From contig CAMOEO010000132.1 of the NCBI GenBank assembly GCA_946612175.1, positions 1 through 8,017 on the forward strand: 8,017 bases of DNA, given 5' to 3'. The notes under the pieces were generated by a model. The model did no database searches. It saw only the letters and a program-made list of their open reading frames with translations, and was not told the origin of the DNA. Position 1 is the first letter of the stretch. Each line of letters opens with the position of its first letter. This document shows, in pieces, positions 1 to 4,607 of the stretch. This stretch comes from an uncultured Verrucomicrobiota bacterium (GTDB taxonomy: Bacteria; Verrucomicrobiota; Kiritimatiellia; RFP12; UBA3636). The translations under genes were made by a program, and so were the position numbers.

Positions 1-3000
1 TCGCGCGGGGCGTTCCAGTCGGGGAGCGGGAGCGCGCGGCGCTGCGCGAACATCCAGTCCCACATTTCGTCGCAGGCCCACGCCTGGTCCCACGAGGCGC
101 GGGAGAGGTCGGAGAGCTCGGTGATGCGCATCTCGCCGCCGCGGGACGGCAGCAGGTCGGCGTAGCGGCGGAGCCAGCGCACGTCGTAGTGCCACTTCTC
201 CCAGTCGGCGGGGCGGTAGAAGTGCCAGATGTGGAGGGGCGCGTCGTCGGGGATGCGGTCGGTTTGCCAGATCGCGGTGTCGGTGGTGGCGACGGCGGCG
301 ATGACGCCGGGGACTTCCTGCTGGATGCAGACGAGCTCGCCCGCGCCCCGCGAGAGGCCGGCGCCGTAGAGGCGGGAGAGGTCGACGGCGGGGGATGAAG
401 CCCCCGCCGGGTCCGATGAATCGGACCCTCGACGCCCCGCGCCGGCGCGGGCGCGTTCGGCGGCGAGGGCGGCAACGAGGTTCAGCGCGGCGCGCTGGTT
501 GTCGTTGGGGCCGCCGTCGGCGAGGTAGCCCATCAGATGGTGGCCCGGGTCGGGGGCGAGGGCGAGGAGGAAGCAGGGGTGGCGCGCCTGGAAGGCGGGC
601 GAGCAGACCTTCTCGTAGATGCCTCGCTGGCGGAACTGCGCGTCGAGGCCGGGGCCGAGCTCGCCGCTGCCGGGCAGGAAGAGCAGGAGCGGGAGCGCGG
701 CGCCGGCGGGGGCGTTGGTCGGCTCGAAGAAGAGGAAGGAGAGGCGGTTGGTGTCGCCGGCGTTCCACGAATGGCGGCCGCGCTGGACGAAGACGCCGGA
801 GCGCAGGCCGTAGCGCGCCATTTCGGCGCGGAGCGCGGGCGAGGGGTCCGGGTAGGGCTCGACGTGGCCGTTGTCGTCGACCGGCGGCGGAGGATTGACC
901 TCGGGCGGCGGGGGCGCCGCGTGCTCGCCGCGCAGGACCAGCTTGCCGAAGGTGGCGCGGCCTGCGGCGCGGCGGGCCGCGGTGCGGTCAAGGTGGCCCG
1001 CGAGCGGGGAGCCTTCGCGGATGGAGTACGGCCCCATCCGATAGTTGCCGCCGAACGTGGCCCAGTCGGCCGCCTGCCCGTCGGTCTGGTCGACGAACAT
1101 GTCGACCTCGTCCGGGTTGTCGATGCCGGCGCGCCGGCAGAGGTCGCGGGCGAAGGCCTCGACGAATTCGGGCGGGTCGGACGCGACGGCGTGGCCGGCG
1201 TGGTCGCCCATGTCGCGCACGGCGGACCACCGCGCCTCGTCGAGTTCGATGGCGTGGATCGGGCACAGGAACCGGTTGGTGACCGCCCCTTCGTCCAGGG
1301 AGAAGACGCCGTCGACCGCACGCGAAGGGGAGACGACGGTCCGGAGAACGAGGACATCCGCGACGGCGTCCGCGGCGCGGCGCAGGTCGCGGATGTATTC
1401 GGCGACGCGCAGCCACGGGACGAGCTGCTCCTCGACGAGCGGCTTGTCGCCCGAACGGTCGTCGACCATCCGTTCGACGAACTTCCGGCGGCCCCAGTAC
1501 TTGAGCCAGGTCGCATTCCAATTGTCGGCGGCGTACTGCGCGGAGAGGTCGGGCAGCGCGAGGACGCGGCGCAGGAACCGCACGCGGAGGGCGAGGCGCT
1601 CGGCGGGCGTTTCGGCCTCGCGGAACAGGTCGTCGATCGTGGGGCCGGAGGGTTCGGGCTCCTTTCCGTTCACGATCACGCGGTCGGGGCCGTTCAGGAA
1701 CTCGCGCAAGGCGTTGTTGTCCTCCGGCCGGGCCAGCCAGAGGCGTTCCAGGCGCAGGGCGGCGATCTCCGCGCGGAGCGAGCGCGCGAGCGCGGGCGGG
1801 AGGCCGAGGTCCGGGACGCGGACGACGGCCGCGTCGGGGTCGTCGCCGGCGTTCTCGACGAGCGCGCGGGCGGCGGCGCGGACGAGATCGGCGACGGCGG
1901 CGTCGAGCGGATCGGGCGGCGGGGCGTCGAGCGCGCGGGCGAAGAGCGCGGCGGCCTTGTCGGGCGGAAGGCCCTTGCGCCCCCACGCCTCGCGCAGGGC
2001 GCGGCCGAGGGCGAGGTCGAGGTCCCATTCGGGGTCGAACGCGGGCGCGGCCTCGAGGAGAAGGTTCGAGACGGCGCCGAGAATGCGCTCGGGCGGCTCG
2101 CGCTCGGCGTCGTAGGCGCGCAGCTCCGCGGCCCAGGAGCGGACGGCGGCGGCGAAGCGCTCCGGGTCGGGGATGCCGCGTTCGCGCAGGTCGCGGTCGC
2201 GGAGCGCACGCGCAGAGAGCGGCGGCGGCGGGAGCGGCAGGTCGTCGTAGGGCGCACCGGCGCGCGGCGGCAGGGGGTCGCCGGGGCGATGCCGCACGCG
2301 AAGCGCGAAGGGGCGGAGCCGGCCGGGGTTCGCGGCGACGGCGGCGGCGGGGTTCGCGAGGAAGTCCTGCGCGAGGTCGCGGCGAGCCTGGGGTGTCGGG
2401 GCGTCCGGGCACGCGCCGTAGACGGTGAAGTCCGCGTCGGGCCGCGGGCTCCAGACGAGCGCGAGGACGGAGCCGCCCTTCGGGTCCTTCGGGAAGAGGG
2501 CCGTGCGGAGCGCGCCGGTTGGCGAGGCGGGGTCGCAGAGGACGATGCGGTCCTCTTCCCACGCGTTTTTCTTGTCGGAGACGAGCGCGGCGAGCGCGAG
2601 GCCCTCGCCGGCGGGCGCGTGCTCGGGCGACAGGCGCAGCGTGAAGTCCCCGCGGACCGGACCGTCGGGGAGGAGCAGGCGGAAGGCGTCGCCCGGGACG
2701 AGCTCCGCCTCGATGGGCTCGGCGCCGGAGTCGAGCGTCTCCGCGAGGCCCGTGCGGCGGATGACCTCGGCGCGGAGCGCGTCGCGCCTGCGCCAGTTCC
2801 ACGGGCTGCTGTCCGAACGGTCGCGGCGGAGGAAGTCGCGAGGAGAGATGCGGAGGAAGGGATCCGGCCAGTTGAACGCCTGGTCCGCGATCTTCGCTTC
2901 GGCGAGGAGCTCGCGGGCGATGTCGCGCGCGAAAGCGGTGCGGTCGGCGCCGCGCGGCGGCGCGAACGCGCGGACCGCGACGAACGGGTCGCCCGCGAAG

Positions 3001-3845
3001 CGCGGCGTCGTTTCGCCGAGGTCGAGCGCCTTCGCGCGGACGGCGCGGAGCGCGGCGTCCGCGTCCGCGCCGGGGGCGAGCGGCGCCATCGCGACGACGC
3101 CGCGGTCGCCGAAGACCGCGCGCGCGACCGCGCCGAACGGATCGCGCGGCGCGAGCGGAGCCGCGCGGCGCAGGAGGTTCGCGTAGGGCTCGGCGACGAG
3201 CTCGTCGAGCGTCTCGGGCAGCTCCTCCGGGAGGCACGGGACCGCGATGCAGAGAACGGAGAACTCCGCGGACTCCGCGAACTCCGCGTGGTTATTTTCA
3301 TCCTCTCCCTCCGCGTGCCAGAGAGTCGCCTGCGCCTCGCGCGCGTCGGCGAGGAGGACGCGCAGGTGCGTTTCCTCGGGCCAGTGCGTGCGGGTGATCC
3401 AGTTGGTTCCGATCTGTCGGTGGCCGAACGGCGCCAGACCCCGCGCGACGACGGGCCGCGCGCCGCCGGTCGGCGTCGGGAAAGCGTCGCTCCGCGTGGC
3501 GCGCAGGAGCGCCGCCTCGGCGGGGTGGGACTCGTCGGCCGGGCCTCTGTAGCTTCCCTGCACGAACGGCGCGGCGAAGACCACGGCGCCCTCGCCGGGG
3601 ACCTCGAAGAGACGGACCGTGGCGTTGGTCCACGGCGCGAGCGCGGCGCGAGCGGCGGCGAGCAGCGCCTCCGCGCGGCCGTGCGCGCCGGGTTCCGGCA
3701 GCGTCGCGGAGACGAAGAGCCGCGCGTGCGAGTCGAACGGCCCGATCCATTCGGGATCGGCGGGTTCCCCGTCGGGACAGAGCTCCTGGCCGGGGCAGAG
3801 CCCGGCCATCAGGACTGTGGAAATGCAAAGCAGGAGGGTTTTCAT
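1..3845 (-). CDS. Gene C: large exported multi-module protein ending in an alpha/beta-hydrolase-like domain (3' partial)
   Basis: The frame is open from ATG 3845-3843 to the window edge: 1281 codons with no stop. The start is supported by a signal peptide (MKTLLLCISTVLMAGLCPG). Cleavage may follow Gly19. There is no lipobox, because Leu precedes Cys17. Order of parts: residues 30-185 match the N-terminal segment of gene A. Residues 187-195 are a translated 9-base repeat. Residues 195-297 are the AVPC module (Cys204). Residues 357-519 are the GLA module shared with A. Residues about 520-970 are a long, mostly helical region I do not recognise. Residues about 975-1003 are a proline-rich linker. 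From about 1020 onward is a predicted-peptidase/esterase-like alpha/beta-hydrolase, with 'LFLPGSGELG', 'FQARHPCFLLA' and 'YGAGLSRGAG' (Ser1165). Asp1214 is kept, but Arg1249 replaces the usual His. The last residues (MWDWMFAQRR) match the end of such domains, so little is probably missing. No clear Shine-Dalgarno sequence precedes the ATG. It is probably periplasmic or surface-exposed. Confidence 0.9.
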   Translation of the reverse strand, partial: MKTLLLCISTVLMAGLCPGQELCPDGEPADPEWIGPFDSHARLFVSATLPEPGAHGRAEALLAAARAALAPWTNATVRLFEVPGEGAVVFAAPFVQGSYRGPADESHPAEAALLRATRSDAFPTPTGGARPVVARGLAPFGHRQIGTNWITRTHWPEETHLRVLLADAREAQATLWHAEGEDENNHAEFAESAEFSVLCIAVPCLPEELPETLDELVAEPYANLLRRAAPLAPRDPFGAVARAVFGDRGVVAMAPLAPGADADAALRAVRAKALDLGETTPRFAGDPFVAVRAFAPPRGADRTAFARDIARELLAEAKIADQAFNWPDPFLRISPRDFLRRDRSDSSPWNWRRRDALRAEVIRRTGLAETLDSGAEPIEAELVPGDAFRLLLPDGPVRGDFTLRLSPEHAPAGEGLALAALVSDKKNAWEEDRIVLCDPASPTGALRTALFPKDPKGGSVLALVWSPRPDADFTVYGACPDAPTPQARRDLAQDFLANPAAAVAANPGRLRPFALRVRHRPGDPLPPRAGAPYDDLPLPPPPLSARALRDRDLRERGIPDPERFAAAVRSWAAELRAYDAEREPPERILGAVSNLLLEAAPAFDPEWDLDLALGRALREAWGRKGLPPDKAAALFARALDAPPPDPLDAAVADLVRAAARALVENAGDDPDAAVVRVPDLGLPPALARSLRAEIAALRLERLWLARPEDNNALREFLNGPDRVIVNGKEPEPSGPTIDDLFREAETPAERLALRVRFLRRVLALPDLSAQYAADNWNATWLKYWGRRKFVERMVDDRSGDKPLVEEQLVPWLRVAEYIRDLRRAADAVADVLVLRTVVSPSRAVDGVFSLDEGAVTNRFLCPIHAIELDEARWSAVRDMGDHAGHAVASDPPEFVEAFARDLCRRAGIDNPDEVDMFVDQTDGQAADWATFGGNYRMGPYSIREGSPLAGHLDRTAARRAAGRATFGKLVLRGEHAAPPPPEVNPPPPVDDNGHVEPYPDPSPALRAEMARYGLRSGVFVQRGRHSWNAGDTNRLSFLFFEPTNAPAGAALPLLLFLPGSGELGPGLDAQFRQRGIYEKVCSPAFQARHPCFLLALAPDPGHHLMGYLADGGPNDNQRAALNLVAALAAERARAGAGRRGSDSSDPAGASSPAVDLSRLYGAGLSRGAGELVCIQQEVPGVIAAVATTDTAIWQTDRIPDDAPLHIWHFYRPADWEKWHYDVRWLRRYADLLPSRGGEMRITELSDLSRASWDQAWACDEMWDWMFAQRRALPLPDWNAPR
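386..428. repeat. Two adjacent hairpin repeats inside gene C
   Basis: The first inverted repeat has 9-base arms CGGCGGGGG (386-394) and CCCCCGCCG (401-409) around ATGAAG. The second, GGGTCCGATGAATCGGACCC (409-428), has perfect 9-base arms around a 2-base centre. Both share GATGAA at the core. They are translated in frame in gene C as a Ser/Asp/Pro/Ala-rich insert, just before the strand leading to the nucleophile Ser1165. Confidence 0.85.
436..451. repeat. Perfect 16-base palindrome next to the hairpin pair
   Basis: CCCGCGCCGGCGCGGG reads the same on both strands. It lies 7 bases from the hairpin pair and encodes part of the 'ARAGAGRRG' segment of the same insert. In DNA this GC-rich, a chance palindrome is more likely than usual, so its link to the hairpin pair rests on position only. 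Confidence 0.6.
2289..2777 (-). other. GLA module, copy in gene C
   Basis: Runs from 'VIRRTGLAETLDSGAEP' through 'LVPGDAFRLLLP' to 'ACPDAPTPQARRDLAQDFL' and 'NPGRLRPFALRVRH'. It follows the AVPC module by about 60 residues here, against more than 440 in gene A, where a large extra region is inserted. Confidence 0.65.
2955..3263 (-). other. AVPC module, copy in gene C
   Basis: Begins 'FSVLCIAVPC', continues through 'EPYANLLRRAAPLAP' and 'GVVAMAPLAPGADADAALRA', and ends 'TPRFAGDPFVAVRAFAPP'. It is the most divergent copy: the Gly-Trp after the first helix is missing. The 9-base repeat abuts its first strand. Confidence 0.75.
3252..3287. repeat. 9-base tandem repeat (GCGGAGTYC on the minus strand) in gene C
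   Basis: On the plus strand, GAACTCCGC (3261-3269), GGACTCCGC (3270-3278) and GAACTCCGC (3279-3287) are three full units. A degenerate unit, GAGAACGGA, lies at 3252-3260. An A/T-rich stretch (GTGGTTATTTTCATC) borders it. It is translated as 'NNHAEFAESAEF' at the junction between the N-terminal segment and the AVPC module. From memory, similar 'HAEFAEFAE' strings are common dispersed repeats in some high-GC bacteria. Confidence 0.85.
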
Positions 3846-3852
3846 GGTTGGG

Positions 3853-3883
3853 GTCTGGTTCCTGGAATTCCAGGTTTCCAGAC
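3853..3883. repeat. Nested palindrome between genes B and C
   Basis: Outer arms GTCTGG (3853-3858) and CCAGAC (3878-3883) enclose the perfect palindrome CCTGGAATTCCAGG (3861-3874), separated from it by short T bulges. It fills most of the 48-base gap. No T-run follows in the direction of transcription, so it is not a typical intrinsic terminator. It could be an RNA-processing or stability hairpin, an operator, or another dispersed repeat. Confidence 0.7.
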
Positions 3884-3893
3884 GTCGTGGATT

Positions 3894-4607
3894 CTAGGGT
3901 TCAAGAGGGCCAGGCTCCGGCGGTCCGGCCCCGGCGGCTTCGAGCAGAAGCGCGTCGGCGAAGGCGAGCGCGGCCTCGGAGGAGAAGCCGGGGGACGGGA
4001 CGGGGAACGGGCGAACGTCGACGAGCGGCGCGCCGGCGAAGGCGGGGAAGGATTCGGCGAGGGCGGCGGCCTTCTCGCGGGCGAGGGCGCGGATCGCATC
4101 CGCATCGGCGCGCTCGGGGAGCGGGACGAGCAGCACGCCGCCGCGGTCGCGGAAGGCGCCGTGGGCGAGCGTGCCGAGCGCCGGCGCGGCGACGCGTGCG
4201 CGCCAGCCGTTGCGCTCCGCGAGGCGGCCGAGCGGTCCGAGGACGCGCTCCTCGCTCGCCGAGCTTGGCGTTCCCGGCGCGCACGGGACGGCGAAGACGA
4301 GGCACGGCAGCGCCGAGCCCGGCGCCAGGTCGCGTTCGCGGTCTCCGCCCGCCACGCCCCAGCGCAGCCCCGGCCGCAGCACGCCCAGCCACGCGGCCGC
4401 CGCCGCGGAGGCGAGGCCGAGGGCGAGGACCGCCGCCGCCGCTGTGCGGCGGAGCGACGAGTGACGGGTGACGAGCGACGAGCGGTGGGTGACGAGTGAC
4501 GAGCGGGAGGCCGCGGCGGCGACGCGGTCGGCGAGGCCGTCCGGGAGCGGGCGGTCGAAGGTCGGCGCGCGGAGCGCGGCGGCGATGCGCTGGTCGAGGT
4601 CGTTCAT
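3894..4607 (-). CDS. Gene B: single-pass membrane protein with one AVPC module
   Basis: This 237-residue frame starts at ATG 4607-4605 and stops at TAG 3896-3894. I chose this start because it overlaps the TGA of gene A as ATGA and begins a plausible tail, 'MNDLDQRIAAALRAP'. The frame is open further upstream, but that stretch is an Arg-rich shadow of gene A. Residues 1-34 are a short, probably cytoplasmic tail. Residues 35-52 are a 7-residue tandem repeat (RSSLVTH, RSSLVTR, HSSL). Arg53-Arg54 precede an Ala/Leu-rich membrane helix at about 55-77, which predicts N-in/C-out. Residues 100-204 are the AVPC module, with Cys109 in 'FAVPC', 'VPLPERADADAIRALA' and 'FAGAPLVDVRPFPVP'. The layout (short tail, one helix, outer domain) resembles that of anti-sigma factors, but no sigma factor gene or zinc-binding motif is visible, so I do not assign that role. 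The likely role is a membrane-anchored partner or paralog of A and C. Confidence 0.88.
   Translation of the reverse strand: MNDLDQRIAAALRAPTFDRPLPDGLADRVAAAASRSSLVTHRSSLVTRHSSLRRTAAAAVLALGLASAAAAAWLGVLRPGLRWGVAGGDRERDLAPGSALPCLVFAVPCAPGTPSSASEERVLGPLGRLAERNGWRARVAAPALGTLAHGAFRDRGGVLLVPLPERADADAIRALAREKAAALAESFPAFAGAPLVDVRPFPVPSPGFSSEAALAFADALLLEAAGAGPPEPGPLEP
3996..4310 (-). other. AVPC module, copy in gene B
   Basis: Begins 'LPCLVFAVPC', continues through 'VLGPLGRLAERNGW' and 'GGVLLVPLPERADADAIRAL', and ends 'ESFPAFAGAPLVDVRPFPVP'. It makes up almost the whole outer part of gene B. It is closest in wording to the gene A copy. Confidence 0.78.
4452..4505. repeat. 21-base tandem repeat in gene B
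   Basis: Two full 21-base units and a partial third encode RSSLVTH, RSSLVTR and HSSL. On the plus strand they appear as iterated GTGACGAG words. The repeat lies between the cytoplasmic tail and the Arg-Arg that precedes the membrane helix, so it lengthens the juxtamembrane linker. The near-identity of the codons points to recent duplication or insertion rather than protein-level selection. Confidence 0.85.
4604..4607 (-). promoter_or_regulatory. ATGA stop/start overlap coupling genes A and B
   Basis: The TGA of gene A (4606-4604) and the ATG of gene B (4607-4605) share two bases. No Shine-Dalgarno-like sequence precedes this ATG, so gene B probably depends on ribosomes finishing gene A. This supports co-transcription and fixed relative output. 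Confidence 0.75.

Larger units (their letters stand above)
1..788 (-). other. Alpha/beta-hydrolase-like domain of gene C (predicted peptidase/esterase type)
   Basis: Recognised from family motifs recalled from COG4099-type enzymes. 'LLLFLPGSGELG' stands for the usual 'LFLHGxGERG', with Pro1058 in place of His. 'SPAFQARHPCFLLA' matches 'SPEFQAKHPCFVLAP'. 'LYGAGLSRGAGE' is the nucleophile elbow. 'PLHIWHFYRPADWEKW' carries the expected acid. 'ITELSDLSRASWDQAW' matches 'YTEYPGVGHNSWDKAY' without gaps, but with His changed to Arg1249. 'WDWMFAQRR' closes the fold. Ser and Asp are kept and His is not, so ordinary hydrolysis is doubtful. Confidence 0.75.

Noticed and set aside
988..3301. Long minus-strand frames in the two other registers (988-3237 and 1694-3301)
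   Set aside because: Both are Arg/Pro/Ser-rich shadows. The third register carries a signal peptide, module similarity to gene A and a hydrolase domain, so it is the real gene.
3795..3800. Lipoprotein signal in gene C at Cys17
   Set aside because: The residue before Cys17 is Leu and the preceding residues are Ala-Gly, which does not fit the lipobox. A Sec signal peptide is the better call.
3853..3883. Intrinsic terminator between genes B and C
   Set aside because: The palindrome is not followed by a T-run in the direction of transcription, and its stem is not especially G/C-rich for this genome.
3885..3887. CRISPR-like or phage attachment structure around the short repeats
   Set aside because: The repeats lack regular unique spacers, and no integrase, cas gene or tRNA end is visible.
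537..4499. A 1320-codon open frame on the plus strand
   Set aside because: It runs antisense across genes B and C and their gap, and its protein is a low-complexity Arg/Gly/Glu/Ala string without domains. Long antisense frames are expected opposite genes with such strong G/C third-position bias.
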